Shown: positions 1 to 8,544, counted from the first letter of the stretch. The stretch is 64,000 nucleotides of DNA from Streptomyces europaeiscabiei (GCF_036346855.1 NZ_CP107841.1:10110001-10174000), one strand, 5' to 3'. Numbers and translations are program-made. The notes: generated from the letters alone by a model not told the origin.

Positions 1-652
1 GGTCGATGCCCAGCATGCTCAGCTGCCGGGCGGCCGGGGCGTCATAGGTGCGCTGGTAGATGACCCAGGGCAGCCGTGCCAGGTCGTCCATGGTCAGCCG
101 GTCGCCGACCTCGTCATTGGTTTCGGCGACGAGGAAGGCCCACCGGTCGGTGAACAGCCCGACGGCGGGGAATCCGCTGATGACACCGTGCGGCATCAGC
201 AGGCCGTCAGCCGTGCTGAGCAGCGGCGCGGTGTCCTCGGTGACATCGGGCGGCGTCCGCTGGAAGCGCAGCCGTACACCCGGTGCCTCGGCGTGCACGG
301 TACGGGCGAGTTCGGCACCGAACACGGCCACGGCGTAGTCCGAGGAGAGCAGCGTGAACTCGTGCTCCTCGCTGCCCGGCAGGAATTCGGCCCGGCTGCT
401 GAAGACCCGATCCAGCAGGTCGCAGGCGGTGGCCGTGCGATCGAGCAGGGCGATGCCGAGAGCGGTCAGCTCGTACTGTCCGCCGACGCGGGAGAGCAGC
501 TCGTCGTCGAAGTGGCGGCGCAGACGAGCCAGGGCCGCGCTCATCGCGGGCTGGCTGAGCCCGATGCGCTGTCCTGCGCGGGTGACGTTGCGTTCCTCCA
601 GCAGAGCCCGGAGGGACAGGACGAGATTCAGATCCAGGCCGGACAGGGACAC
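1..652 (-). CDS. LysR-family transcriptional regulator (C-terminus outside window)
   Basis: Read from a GTG at 652, the protein begins with a LysR winged HTH: LDLNLVLSLRALLEERNVTR, then GLSQPAMSAALARLR as the recognition region. It continues into the effector domain (TLLSSDYAVAVFGAEL, then LMPHGVISGFPAVGLFTDRW) and leaves the window around residue 217 of the roughly 300 expected. It is divergent from the aromatic catabolic operon starting at 784, the usual layout for an LTTR that controls its neighbour. The role as pathway regulator is inferred from position and from the T-N11-A type site between the two genes. Confidence 0.9.
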   Translation of the reverse strand, partial: MSLSGLDLNLVLSLRALLEERNVTRAGQRIGLSQPAMSAALARLRRHFDDELLSRVGGQYELTALGIALLDRTATACDLLDRVFSSRAEFLPGSEEHEFTLLSSDYAVAVFGAELARTVHAEAPGVRLRFQRTPPDVTEDTAPLLSTADGLLMPHGVISGFPAVGLFTDRWAFLVAETNDEVGDRLTMDDLARLPWVIYQRTYDAPAARQLSMLGID

Positions 653-717
653 GACGCCTCCGGTTCGAGGCGGCCGGAGCCAGCCCTATTCACACGACAG
701 ATGATCAACATCAAAAG

Positions 718-772
718 AATCGATTTCCCAGATTAGGTGGGGCGGCGCCAGATTAGTCGCACCGCAATCTGG
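718..772. promoter_or_regulatory. LysR-type operator between regulator and catabolic operon
   Basis: The inverted repeat CCAGATT-N11-AATCTGG spans 748-772 and fits the T-N11-A rule of LysR-type sites. A direct copy of its left arm, CCAGATTAG, lies at 728-736, exactly 20 bp (two helical turns) upstream, and an AATCGATT palindrome is at 718-725. The right arm runs into the ribosome-binding GGAGG (771-775) of the gene at 784, so binding there could also block initiation. Assignment to the neighbouring LysR protein is inference. Confidence 0.7.
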
Positions 773-783
773 AGGACACGCCC

Positions 784-1782
784 GTGAAACCCGTTGCCCC
801 TTTCGCGCCCTTCGCCGGCCCGTTTGCTCTCGGCACTCTCTCAACCCCTGACCAGGCACCCTTCCCCGGCCTGGTGGTCCCGGAGAGGCACGTGCTGGAC
901 CTTCGGACGGCCCTCGAAGAGCCGGCCCTGACGACCCGGGGGATCCTCGAACGCTGGGACGAGGAGCTGCCTCGCCTGCGGGCCCTGGCGGCGGACGCGA
1001 CCGGTGACGCCTGGCAACCGCTCGACGCGCTGCGTGTGCACGCACCCGTCGAGCCCCGCCAGATCTTCCAGTCCGGCGCCAACTACCGGCAGCACGTCAT
1101 CGACCTGGAGGTCGCCCACCGCTCGCCCGACGACCCCCGCACGGTCGAGGAGGCACGGGCGGAGATCGCCGCGGTCATGGACCGCAGGGCGGCGGAGGAC
1201 CTGCCGTACGTGTTCATCGGGCTGCCGAGCGCGATCACGGGACCGTACGACGACGTATTCCTGCCTTCCTGGGCCGAACAGCCGGACTGGGAGCTGGAGT
1301 TGGCGGCCGTGATCTCCCGGCCCGCCTACCGGGTGTCCGTCGAGGAGGCCATGGACCACGTCGCCGGGTACACGATCGCCAACGACCTGACCGACCGGGC
1401 AACCGTCTTCCGCCGGGACATGAAGGCGATCGGCACCGACTGGCTGCGCAGCAAGAACGCGCCCGGGTTCACCCCGCTCGGCCCGTGGATCGTGCCCACC
1501 GCCTCGGTCGAGGACCCCGGCGATCTGCGGGTCACACTGAAGCTGAACGGCGAGACGATGCAGGACGAGTCCACCAAGGACATGCTCTTCGGCGTCGCGC
1601 GGATCGTGTCGTACGCCTCGCAGACAGCCCGGCTCCTCCCCGGTGACCTCGTGCTGACGGGCTCCCCGGCCGGCAACGGCATGCACTGGGGTCGGCTGCT
1701 GCGGGCCGGCGACGTGATGGACGGTTCGATCACCGGGCTGGGCGCCCAGCGCACCCGCTGTGTCGCGGAGGAGGCCGCGTGA
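784..1782 (+). CDS. Fumarylacetoacetate hydrolase-family protein (first gene of aromatic operon)
   Basis: GTG start with GGAGG eight bases upstream; 332 residues. The FAH fold is recognised from the divalent-metal motif DWELELAAVI (about residue 160), the downstream ANDLTDR, and the C-terminal LLPGDLVLTGSPAGNG. Members hydrolyse C-C bonds of beta-diketo acids or hydrate/decarboxylate oxo-pentenoates formed after ring cleavage. A second, dissimilar FAH paralogue lies at 5879, so the operon probably has two consecutive FAH-type steps or two substrates. Its stop overlaps the next start in GTGA, implying translational coupling. The exact reaction cannot be assigned from sequence. Confidence 0.88.
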   Translation: MKPVAPFAPFAGPFALGTLSTPDQAPFPGLVVPERHVLDLRTALEEPALTTRGILERWDEELPRLRALAADATGDAWQPLDALRVHAPVEPRQIFQSGANYRQHVIDLEVAHRSPDDPRTVEEARAEIAAVMDRRAAEDLPYVFIGLPSAITGPYDDVFLPSWAEQPDWELELAAVISRPAYRVSVEEAMDHVAGYTIANDLTDRATVFRRDMKAIGTDWLRSKNAPGFTPLGPWIVPTASVEDPGDLRVTLKLNGETMQDESTKDMLFGVARIVSYASQTARLLPGDLVLTGSPAGNGMHWGRLLRAGDVMDGSITGLGAQRTRCVAEEAA

Positions 1783-2741
1783 TCCGGGACCGGCACGACC
1801 CCGAGGGCGCCATCGCCGAGGCCGCCAAGGCCTTCTCGAACTGGGGGCGTTGGGGTGAGGGCGACGTGCTCGGCACCCTCAACCTCCTCGACGAGGCCAA
1901 GCGGCGGGAGGGCGCTGCTCTCGTGCGGCGGGGTGCGAGTTTCTCGCTCTCGCAGAGCTTCGACATGAACGGCCCGCAGAAGGGCTGGCGGCGCCGCACC
2001 AACCCGGTGCACACCATGCTGGACACCGGCACGGACGCGGCTCTCGGCAACCAGGGTTTCCCGCACGGCATCGGCGGCGCCGACGACGTGATCGCGATGC
2101 CGTTGCAGTGCTCCACCCAGTGGGACGGGCTCGGCCACATCTTCGACCACGGCAAGGCCTGGAACGGGCGGCGGTCCGAGAAGGTCGTCACCTCCGACGG
2201 CGACCTCGTCACCGGCATCGAGCACATGGCGCCGTACGTCGCCGGGCGCGGGGTGCTGCTGGACGTGGGCCGGGTGGTGGGCACGGACGGGGAGCTGCCC
2301 GACGGGTTCGCCATCACCGAGGAGCACCTGACCGCCGCCGCCGAGGCTCACGGGGTGAGCGTCGGCCGCGGCGACATCGTCGTCGTACGGACCGGACGGC
2401 TGGCCCGAGCCCGCCGCGAGGGCTGGGGCGACTACGCGGGCGGCGACTCGCCCGGCCTGTCCTTCACCACGGCGGGCTGGCTGCACCGCACCGAGATCGC
2501 GGCGATCGCCACCGACACCTGGGGCTTCGAGGTCCGCCCGAACGAGTTCGAGCACGCCTTCCAGCCGCTCCACCAGGTCGCGATCCCGCACATAGGTCTG
2601 CTCATCGGCGAGATGTGGGACCCCGACGCGCTCGCGGAGGACTGCGCGCACGACGGCGTGTACGAGTTCTGGCTCACCGCCGCACCCCTGCCCATCACCG
2701 GAGCCGTGGGCTCACCGGTCAACCCGATAGCCGTCAAGTGA
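1779..2741 (+). CDS. Cyclase-family (kynurenine formamidase-like) metal-dependent hydrolase
   Basis: 320 residues from a GTG overlapping the previous stop. The cyclase/KynB-type fold is indicated by the metal-site region QWDGLGHIFDHGKAW near residue 115, the later GVLLDVGR and DIVVVRTG strands, and the C-terminal FQPLHQVAIPHIGLLIGEMW segment. The length matches the long Streptomyces/Proteobacterial branch rather than the roughly 210-residue KynB enzymes. Such proteins hydrolyse amides or lactones, or act on ring-cleavage products. Coupling to ring hydroxylation and cleavage genes supports a role in the same pathway; the substrate is unknown. Confidence 0.82.
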   Translation: MIRDRHDPEGAIAEAAKAFSNWGRWGEGDVLGTLNLLDEAKRREGAALVRRGASFSLSQSFDMNGPQKGWRRRTNPVHTMLDTGTDAALGNQGFPHGIGGADDVIAMPLQCSTQWDGLGHIFDHGKAWNGRRSEKVVTSDGDLVTGIEHMAPYVAGRGVLLDVGRVVGTDGELPDGFAITEEHLTAAAEAHGVSVGRGDIVVVRTGRLARARREGWGDYAGGDSPGLSFTTAGWLHRTEIAAIATDTWGFEVRPNEFEHAFQPLHQVAIPHIGLLIGEMWDPDALAEDCAHDGVYEFWLTAAPLPITGAVGSPVNPIAVK

Positions 2742-2764
2742 GCGGCGGAACAAGGGAGTTCCCC

Positions 2765-3907
2765 ATGACCAGGACAACCGACGCCCGCAGAGTCCTCGTG
2801 ATCGGGGGCGGCGCCTCCGGCAACGCCGTGACCGTCCTGCTCCGCGGCGCCGGTCTCACCGTCGACCTGATCGAGGCGAGACCCGACTGGAACGCCACCA
2901 CCGGCTCCGGCATCACCCTCCAGGGCAACGCCCTGCGTGTCCTGCGCGAACTCGGCGTCTGGGAGAAGGTGCGGGCGTCCGGGTTCGCCTTCGGCTCGCT
3001 CGGCGTCACCGCCCCCGACGGCACCCTGCTGCACGAGGCCGAGGACCTGAAGACCGGCGGCGACGACCTGCCCGCCACCCTCGGCCTGCGACGCCCGCAA
3101 CTGCAGCAGATCCTCATCGACGCGGTCCGCGCGTCGGGCGCCACCGTGCGCCTGGGCATCACCGCGGACATCAAGGAACAGGATGCCGAAGGTGTCACGG
3201 TGCGCTTCAGCGACGACACCACCGGCCACTACGACCTGGTGATCGCCGCCGACGGCCTCAACTCCGCCACCCGCGCCGCGATCGGCATCACCGACAGACC
3301 CGAGCCCACCGGCATGGCGATCTGGCGCACCCCCGCCCCGCGCCCCGAGAGCGTCACGCGCTCGGACCTCGCGTTCGGCGGCCCGGCCTACATCGCCGGC
3401 TACACCCCCACCAGCGAGACGACCCTCTACGCGTACGTCGTCGAGGCCAGCCGGGGTGACCGCTCCTCGATCCCGCCGGAGTCGTACGCGGACGAGATGC
3501 GGCGCCTCGCGCAGCGTTACGGCGGCGCCTGGACCGAGATCGTCACCCACATCACCGACCCCGCGACGGTCAACTACACCTGGTTCAACCGGTTGCTGGT
3601 GGAAGGTTCCTGGCATCGCGGCCGGGTGGTCGTGATCGGCGACGCCGCCCACTGCTGCCCGCCCACCCTGGCCCAGGGCGCGGCCATGTCCCTGGAGGAC
3701 GCCTCCGTGCTCGCCGAGCTGCTCACCGGCGGACCGGCCTGGGACGACCAACTGTTCCAGGCGTTCTACGAGCGGCGCATCACGCGCGTGCGGACCGTCG
3801 TCGAGGCATCCGTACAGCTCGGGCAGTGGCAGCTCGACGGCGTACGAGACGCCGACGTACCCGGCCTCATCGGCCGCACGATGACCCTGCTCAAGGAGCT
3901 GCCGTGA
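2765..3907 (+). CDS. FAD-dependent aromatic-ring monooxygenase
   Basis: The ATG at 2765, 20 bases after the previous stop, gives 380 residues and is preceded by AAGGGAG. Class A flavoprotein hydroxylase signatures are in order: Rossmann GGGASG (VLVIGGGASGNAVTVLL), the DG motif in LVIAADGLNSATRAA, and the GD motif in VVVIGDAAHCCPPTLAQGAA. Family members (salicylate or 3-hydroxybenzoate hydroxylase type) use NAD(P)H and O2 to hydroxylate phenolic acids, preparing a catechol-like ring for cleavage by the dioxygenase at 4927. The stop codon overlaps the GTG of the next gene. An open frame extends further upstream inside the cyclase gene but carries no fold. Confidence 0.9.
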   Translation: MTRTTDARRVLVIGGGASGNAVTVLLRGAGLTVDLIEARPDWNATTGSGITLQGNALRVLRELGVWEKVRASGFAFGSLGVTAPDGTLLHEAEDLKTGGDDLPATLGLRRPQLQQILIDAVRASGATVRLGITADIKEQDAEGVTVRFSDDTTGHYDLVIAADGLNSATRAAIGITDRPEPTGMAIWRTPAPRPESVTRSDLAFGGPAYIAGYTPTSETTLYAYVVEASRGDRSSIPPESYADEMRRLAQRYGGAWTEIVTHITDPATVNYTWFNRLLVEGSWHRGRVVVIGDAAHCCPPTLAQGAAMSLEDASVLAELLTGGPAWDDQLFQAFYERRITRVRTVVEASVQLGQWQLDGVRDADVPGLIGRTMTLLKELP

Positions 3908-4902
3908 CGACACCCACGGTCGACGTGCACGCGCACGTCCTGCTGCCCGAGGTGGAGGCCCTGGTGGCCGACCACCCAGGCCTGGCCGAGGCCAGGGCGC
4001 TGGACGCCCGCCGCAACGGCCCCGCCGCCCTCGCCGTCAACGGCCCCATGGTGCGCGAGCGCCTCCCGAAGCTGACGGACGTCACCGTACGGCTGGCCGC
4101 GATGGACGCGCGGGGCGTGGACGTCCAGCTCGTCAGCCCGTCCCCCTCGCACTACCACTACTGGGCGGACGAGGAGACGGCCGAGAAGGTGTACCGGCTC
4201 GCGGGCGAGGCGACGGCCGCGCACTGCGCCCAGGCACCCGACCGGCTGCACGGGCTCGGCCTCGCGCCCCTCCAGCACCCGGATCAGGCGGTCCGGGCCC
4301 TCGAACACGCTCTGGAGCAGGGCTTGTTGGGCGTCGAGATCTCCTCCCACGCTCCGGGCCGGGAACTGTCCGACCCGGCGTACGAGCCCTTCTGGGCCCG
4401 GGCCGCCGCGACGGGCGCGGTTCTCTTCCTGCACCCGTTCGGCTGCACCCTCGACGGGCGGCTGGACCGGTGGTACCTGTCCAACACCGTCGGCCAGCCC
4501 ACCGAGAACGCCGTCGCACTGTCCCATCTGATCTTCTCCGGGGTCCTGGACCGCCACCCGGGGCTGAAGCTGATCGCCGCGCACGGTGGCGGCTACCTCC
4601 CCACGCACATCGGCCGCGCCGACCACGCCTGGACCGCCCGCTCCGACGCGGGCGCCGACTGCGCCCGCCTGCCCAGCAGCTACCTCAAGCGGTTGTACTT
4701 CGACTCCCTCGTCCATGACCCGTACGTCCTGGGGGAGTTGATTCGCGTCGCGGGCGCTGACCGGGTCCTGCTCGGCTCCGACTTCCCCTTCGACATGGGC
4801 ACCGAGGACCCCGTCGGCGCACTGCGCGCGGCCCGCCTGCCCGATGCCGACTTCCACGCGGTACGGGGCGGCAACGCGGCCGTCCTGCTGCGGCTCACCT
4901 GA
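3904..4902 (+). CDS. Amidohydrolase-fold decarboxylase (ACMSD/resorcylate decarboxylase type)
   Basis: 332 residues from a GTG that overlaps the hydroxylase stop. The N-terminus has the HxH metal motif (VDVHAHVLL, His9 and His11). Further ligands are in FLHPFG, in AAHGGGYLP, and in the aspartate of LLGSDFPFDMG. This layout matches the amidohydrolase-related decarboxylases (2-amino-3-carboxymuconate-semialdehyde and gamma-resorcylate decarboxylases). In this operon it probably decarboxylates a hydroxylated aromatic acid or its cleavage product. Which of these is inference. Confidence 0.85.
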   Translation: MTTPTVDVHAHVLLPEVEALVADHPGLAEARALDARRNGPAALAVNGPMVRERLPKLTDVTVRLAAMDARGVDVQLVSPSPSHYHYWADEETAEKVYRLAGEATAAHCAQAPDRLHGLGLAPLQHPDQAVRALEHALEQGLLGVEISSHAPGRELSDPAYEPFWARAAATGAVLFLHPFGCTLDGRLDRWYLSNTVGQPTENAVALSHLIFSGVLDRHPGLKLIAAHGGGYLPTHIGRADHAWTARSDAGADCARLPSSYLKRLYFDSLVHDPYVLGELIRVAGADRVLLGSDFPFDMGTEDPVGALRAARLPDADFHAVRGGNAAVLLRLT

Positions 4903-4926
4903 CCCCCACACAGGAGGAAACCCGTC

Positions 4927-5865
4927 ATGAGCGCACGCCTGCTCACCCACCTGCGCCACGTCGACCTCGCCGTGCCCGACTACGACAAACAGCTCGACTT
5001 CTACGCCGGCGTCTGGGGCCTGACCAAGGTCGCCGAGGACTCCGGCATCTCCTTCCTGGCCGCCGAGGGCTCGCCCGAGCAGTACGTCGTACGGCTGCGC
5101 AAGGCCGAGGAGAAGCGCCTGGACCTCGTGTCCTACGGCGCCGCGAGCCCGGCCGACGTGGACACCCTCGCCGAACAACTCCTCTCCCAGGGCGTCCAGC
5201 TGATCTCCCAGCCCGGCAAGGTCGACACCCCCGGGGGAGGCTACGGCTTCCGGTTCTTCGACGTCGACGGGCGGACCATCGAGGTCTCGGCCGATGTCGA
5301 GGTACGGCAGCACCGCAGGATCGAGGAGAAGGAGTCGATCCCGGTCAAGCTGAGCCACGTCGTCCTCAACTCCCCCGACCTGAACCGCACCAGGGAGTGG
5401 TACGAGCGGCACCTCGGCTTCCGCCTCTCCGACACCCTCATGCATCCCAGGATGGGTGAGGCGATGCACTTCATGCGGATCTCCAACCAGCACCACTCCA
5501 TGGCCATCGCCCAGGGCCCGCACACCGCCCTGCACCACGTCTCCTTCGAGATGCGCGGCATCGACGAGTACATGCGCGGTTCCGGCCGCGTCATCCGGGC
5601 GGGCTTCAAGAAGGTCTGGGGCCCCGGCCGGCACCTGGCGGGCGACAACACCTTCAGCTACTTCCTGGACCCGCACGGCAACACGGTGGAGTACACGACG
5701 GAGCTGGAGGTCCTCGACGAGGACACCTGGCACCCGCACGTCTACGACTTCTCCCAGCCCGAGGTCGCCGACCAGTGGGGCACGGCCAACCCGATGAACG
5801 AGTTGGTCGCCAAGGAGTCGTTCAACGACGTCGACCGCGGCGTGTTCGTCGCCCCGCCGGTGTAA
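4927..5865 (+). CDS. Extradiol ring-cleavage dioxygenase (VOC superfamily, two-domain)
   Basis: ATG preceded by AGGAGGAAA; 312 residues, the usual length of a two-domain type I extradiol enzyme. The N-terminal VOC module (HLRHVDLAVPDYDKQLDFY) is followed by a C-terminal catalytic module in which the 2-His-1-Glu facial triad can be placed: His in KLSHVVLNSPD, His in ALHHVSFEMRG and Glu in GNTVEYTTELE. The expected reaction is O2-dependent meta cleavage of a catechol. It is the ring-opening step between the hydroxylase upstream and the FAH hydrolase downstream. Confidence 0.88.
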   Translation: MSARLLTHLRHVDLAVPDYDKQLDFYAGVWGLTKVAEDSGISFLAAEGSPEQYVVRLRKAEEKRLDLVSYGAASPADVDTLAEQLLSQGVQLISQPGKVDTPGGGYGFRFFDVDGRTIEVSADVEVRQHRRIEEKESIPVKLSHVVLNSPDLNRTREWYERHLGFRLSDTLMHPRMGEAMHFMRISNQHHSMAIAQGPHTALHHVSFEMRGIDEYMRGSGRVIRAGFKKVWGPGRHLAGDNTFSYFLDPHGNTVEYTTELEVLDEDTWHPHVYDFSQPEVADQWGTANPMNELVAKESFNDVDRGVFVAPPV

Positions 5866-5878
5866 GGGGCGCCGACCA

Positions 5879-6808
5879 TTGCGTATCGCCACCTACCTGT
5901 ACCAGGGACGGCGCCACAGCGGAGTCGTGGACGGCACCGTCGTCCGCGCGCTGCCGGACGGGACCTCGCCGCTCGACGCGGCGGCCGGGGTCCAGCCGGT
6001 CGGCCCCGCCGTACCGCTGAGCGACGTACGTCTGCTGCCGCCGCTGGAGCCGCCCACCATCCGGGACTTCGTCACCTTCGAGGAACACGTCGAGGGCGTA
6101 CGGCGGTCCGTCGACGGAGTCGGCGGTGTGCCCGAGGCCTGGTACGACGCGCCTACCTTCTACTTCACCAACCCGTACGCGGTCATCGGCCCTCACGACG
6201 ACGTGCCCGTGCCCCCGGGCTCGACGGTCCTCGACTTCGAGCTGGAGGTCGCCGCCGTCATCGGCCGCGAGGGCCGCGACCTCACCCCGGAGCGGGCCCG
6301 CGACCACATCATCGGCTACACCGTCCTCAACGACTGGTCCGCGCGTGATCTCCAGTCCCGCGAGATGCAGGTCCGTCTCGGCCCCTGCAAGGGCAAGGAC
6401 ACGGCCGCCACGCTCGGCCCGTACCTCGTCACCGCCGACGAACTGGAGCCCTACCGCGACGCCGACGGCTTCCTGCGCCTGGCACTGACCGCCGAGGTCA
6501 ACGGCGAGGTGGTCGGCAGGGACCTGCTGTCCAACATGAGCTGGACCTTCGAGGAGATGGTCGCCTACGCCTCGCGCGGCACCGTCGTACGCCCCGGTGA
6601 CGTGCTCGGCTCGGGCACCTGCGGCAACGGCGGCTGCCTGGCGGAGCTGTGGGGCGTACGCGGGGAGCAGTCCCCGCCGCCGCTGAAGCCCGGCGACACC
6701 GTCACCCTCACCGTCGAGGGCATCGGTTCCGTCTCCAACACCGTGGTCGCGGGGACCGGTCCGGTGCCGCTGCCGAGTGCCCGCCGACGTACCCGGGAGC
6801 GGCCATGA
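5879..6808 (+). CDS. Fumarylacetoacetate hydrolase-family protein (second)
   Basis: The start is a TTG at 5879 (reading MRIATYLYQG) after a weak AAGGGG; 309 residues. The metal site FELEVAAVIGREG, NDWSARDLQSREMQ, and the C-terminal GDVLGSGTCGNGGC place it in the FAH/2-hydroxyhepta-2,4-diene-1,7-dioate isomerase branch. It is closer to typical meta-pathway hydrolases than the operon's first FAH protein. It overlaps the next gene by ATGA. The likely role is processing the extradiol cleavage product to central metabolites. Confidence 0.88.
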   Translation: MRIATYLYQGRRHSGVVDGTVVRALPDGTSPLDAAAGVQPVGPAVPLSDVRLLPPLEPPTIRDFVTFEEHVEGVRRSVDGVGGVPEAWYDAPTFYFTNPYAVIGPHDDVPVPPGSTVLDFELEVAAVIGREGRDLTPERARDHIIGYTVLNDWSARDLQSREMQVRLGPCKGKDTAATLGPYLVTADELEPYRDADGFLRLALTAEVNGEVVGRDLLSNMSWTFEEMVAYASRGTVVRPGDVLGSGTCGNGGCLAELWGVRGEQSPPPLKPGDTVTLTVEGIGSVSNTVVAGTGPVPLPSARRRTRERP

Positions 6809-7551
6809 GCACACCGCGCAGGCTCAGCGGCAAGGTCGTGGTCGTCACCGGCGCGGCCCGGGGCCAGGGCGCCGCCGAGGCCGGGGCCCTGGCCCGGGAA
6901 GGAGCCCGGGTCATCGCCACCGACGCGCAACCGGAGGGCGACTGCCGCCGCCTCGACGTCACCAGTGAGCGGGACTGGGCCGAACTGGCCGCGGAGCTAC
7001 GGGACTCGTACGGCCAGGTCCACGGCCTGGTCAACAACGCGGGCATCACCTGGCGGGCCCGGCTCGGCGACGTACGCCCCGAGGACTTCGCCCGCGTCCA
7101 CGCCGTCAACGTCATCGGCCCGCTGTTGGGCATCCAGCACCTCGCGCCTCTCATGCCGCCCGGCGCGTCCATCGTCAACGTCGGTTCGTCCGCCGCGCTC
7201 ACCGGCCACTACCCGGTCGCGTACACGGCCAGCAAATGGGCCCTGCGGGGTCTGTCGAAGAGCGCCGCGACGGAGCTGGGTCCACTGGGCATCCGGGTGA
7301 ACACGATCCACCCCGGCTTCATCGAGACCGACATGACCGCATCCGCCGCGCCCGCCTTCCGCGAGGCGAACGTCCGCGAGACACCACTGGGCCGCACCGG
7401 CACCGCGGACGAGGTCGCGCCGCTGGTGATCTTCCTCCTCTCCGACGAGGCGTCCTTCATCACCGGCGCGGAGATCCCCGTCGACGGCGGATTCACCGCC
7501 CACGGCGGCGCCAAGTCCATCTCCGACGCGCTGCGTCCGGAGGCGCCCTGA
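6805..7551 (+). CDS. Short-chain dehydrogenase/reductase (last intact gene of aromatic operon)
   Basis: 248 residues. The ATG overlaps the FAH stop. Classical SDR motifs: GAARGQG nucleotide-binding loop, NNAG in LVNNAGITW, catalytic YTASK preceded by NVGSSAA, and the C-terminal FITGAEIPVDGGF. NAD(P)-dependent oxidation or reduction of a hydroxy/oxo intermediate in the aromatic pathway is likely. It is followed three bases later by the 5' piece of another SDR gene (7554). Confidence 0.9.
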   Translation: MSTPRRLSGKVVVVTGAARGQGAAEAGALAREGARVIATDAQPEGDCRRLDVTSERDWAELAAELRDSYGQVHGLVNNAGITWRARLGDVRPEDFARVHAVNVIGPLLGIQHLAPLMPPGASIVNVGSSAALTGHYPVAYTASKWALRGLSKSAATELGPLGIRVNTIHPGFIETDMTASAAPAFREANVRETPLGRTGTADEVAPLVIFLLSDEASFITGAEIPVDGGFTAHGGAKSISDALRPEAP

Positions 7552-7553
7552 GG

Positions 7554-7640
7554 ATGCTCGACGGCAAAGGTGGCACTGATCCAGGGTGCGGCCCGGCGTC
7601 TGGCCCGGCGGGATCGGGTACGCGCACTTCGGCGCGCCCA
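7554..7640 (+). pseudogene. 5' remnant of a second SDR gene, frameshifted
   Basis: An ATG three bases after the previous stop begins MLDGK and then, after a one-base insertion in the run of A at 7565-7567, continues in another frame as VALIQGAARRLA. This is the start of an SDR (compare MLDGKVALITGAARG-type N-termini). Nothing SDR-like follows past about 7640 and no YxxxK is found, so the operon once continued and has lost its tail. Seen directly: the two partial frames. Inferred: the deletion. Confidence 0.6.
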
Positions 7641-7773
7641 GTTGCCGTACTCCCTGTGGGGCGGCATCCGGTGGGGATCACCTCGGATTGACGGATTCAC
7701 CTCCGTCCACACCGGGCAATGGGCCAATAATGTCATGAGCACGACTGCCCCTTCCCCCACGAGGAGGTCGATC

Positions 7774-8337
7774 ATGCACGTCCGTACGCTGACCGGTGGC
7801 CTGGCCGCTGCTCTGCTGGTGTCCTTGTCCCTGACGGGTGGCCAGGCCCTTGCTGCCCCTTCCGACGCGGCTGATGTCCCGCTGGCCGCCCGCGTCTTCA
7901 CCTACGACGCCGCCGGCTCGGCGGAGTTCAGGAGCGCGGTCGACCGGGGCGCGGCGATCTGGAACGAGAGTGTCGACGCCGTGGAGCTGCGGCCGGTCGC
8001 CGCCGGGCAACGCGCGAACATACGGGTCCTCGCGGACAACGGCTGGCCGCGCGCCCTGCCCACCACCCTGGGCAACGGAACCGTCTACATCGGGCGCCAG
8101 GCCGTCGACCAGGGCCACAACACGATCCGTATCTCCGCCCACGAACTCGGGCACATCCTGGGCCTGCCCGATCGCAAGCCAGGACCGTGCTCGAGCCTGA
8201 TGTCCGGCTCCAGCGCGGGCACCGCGTGCACGAACCCGTACCCGAACGCGGCGGAGAAGGCGGAGGTCGAAGGGAACTTCGGCGGCGTACTCGTCGGGCG
8301 GGCCCCGGCGGCTCGCACCGAGGTGATCGTCGACTGA
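7774..8337 (+). CDS. snpA: Snapalysin (secreted small neutral metalloprotease, family M7)
   Basis: 187 residues from the ATG at 7774, chosen because GAGGAGG lies six bases upstream; an in-frame ATG at 7735 lacks this. The signal peptide (MHVRTLTGGLAAALLVSLSL, then AxA near residue 28) is followed by a short pro-region and a roughly 130-residue catalytic domain. That domain has the extended zinc motif HELGHILGLPD, where the terminal Asp replaces the usual third histidine, diagnostic of snapalysin. Two cysteines, in GPCSSLM and TACTNP, fit the conserved disulfide. In several streptomycetes snpA has a divergent LysR partner; none is present here. Confidence 0.92.
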   Translation: MHVRTLTGGLAAALLVSLSLTGGQALAAPSDAADVPLAARVFTYDAAGSAEFRSAVDRGAAIWNESVDAVELRPVAAGQRANIRVLADNGWPRALPTTLGNGTVYIGRQAVDQGHNTIRISAHELGHILGLPDRKPGPCSSLMSGSSAGTACTNPYPNAAEKAEVEGNFGGVLVGRAPAARTEVIVD

Positions 8338-8420
8338 TCGAGCCGCACCACGGGTGAGGAAGGCTGTAGGCCCGGTGCCCTGCTCACGCGGGGAGGGCCC
8401 AAGCCGGACGGACCCACAGC

Positions 8421-8454
8421 CGAACGCCCGCCCCCGTCCTCGGGCGGGCGTTCG
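8421..8454 (+). terminator. Intrinsic terminator-type hairpin downstream of snapalysin
   Basis: A perfect 13-bp stem (CGAACGCCCGCCC at 8421-8433 with its complement at 8442-8454) and an 8-base loop, 84 bases past the snpA stop. There is no U tract, as is normal in streptomycetes. Confidence 0.75.
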
Positions 8455-8490
8455 CGCGTCGCCCGGTGTGGCGGACCATCTCGACCCGTG

Positions 8491-8529
8491 CCGCCGGGCC
8501 CGGCCGGTCACCCGTGCCGGGCCCGGCGG
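8491..8529 (-). terminator. Hairpin downstream of the FG-GAP protein gene
   Basis: A perfect 14-bp stem (CCGCCGGGCCCGGC at 8491-8504 with its complement at 8516-8529), 11-base loop, 15 bases beyond the stop of the convergent gene at 8545. With the preceding hairpin it insulates the convergent pair. Confidence 0.75.
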
Positions 8530-8544
8530 CTGCTCAGTGACTGT

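Noticed and set aside
3766..5892. Long open frame on the minus strand opposite the decarboxylase and dioxygenase genes
   Set aside because: Composition is Val/Gly/Arg-rich antisense of two well-recognised genes; no ribosome site or domain.
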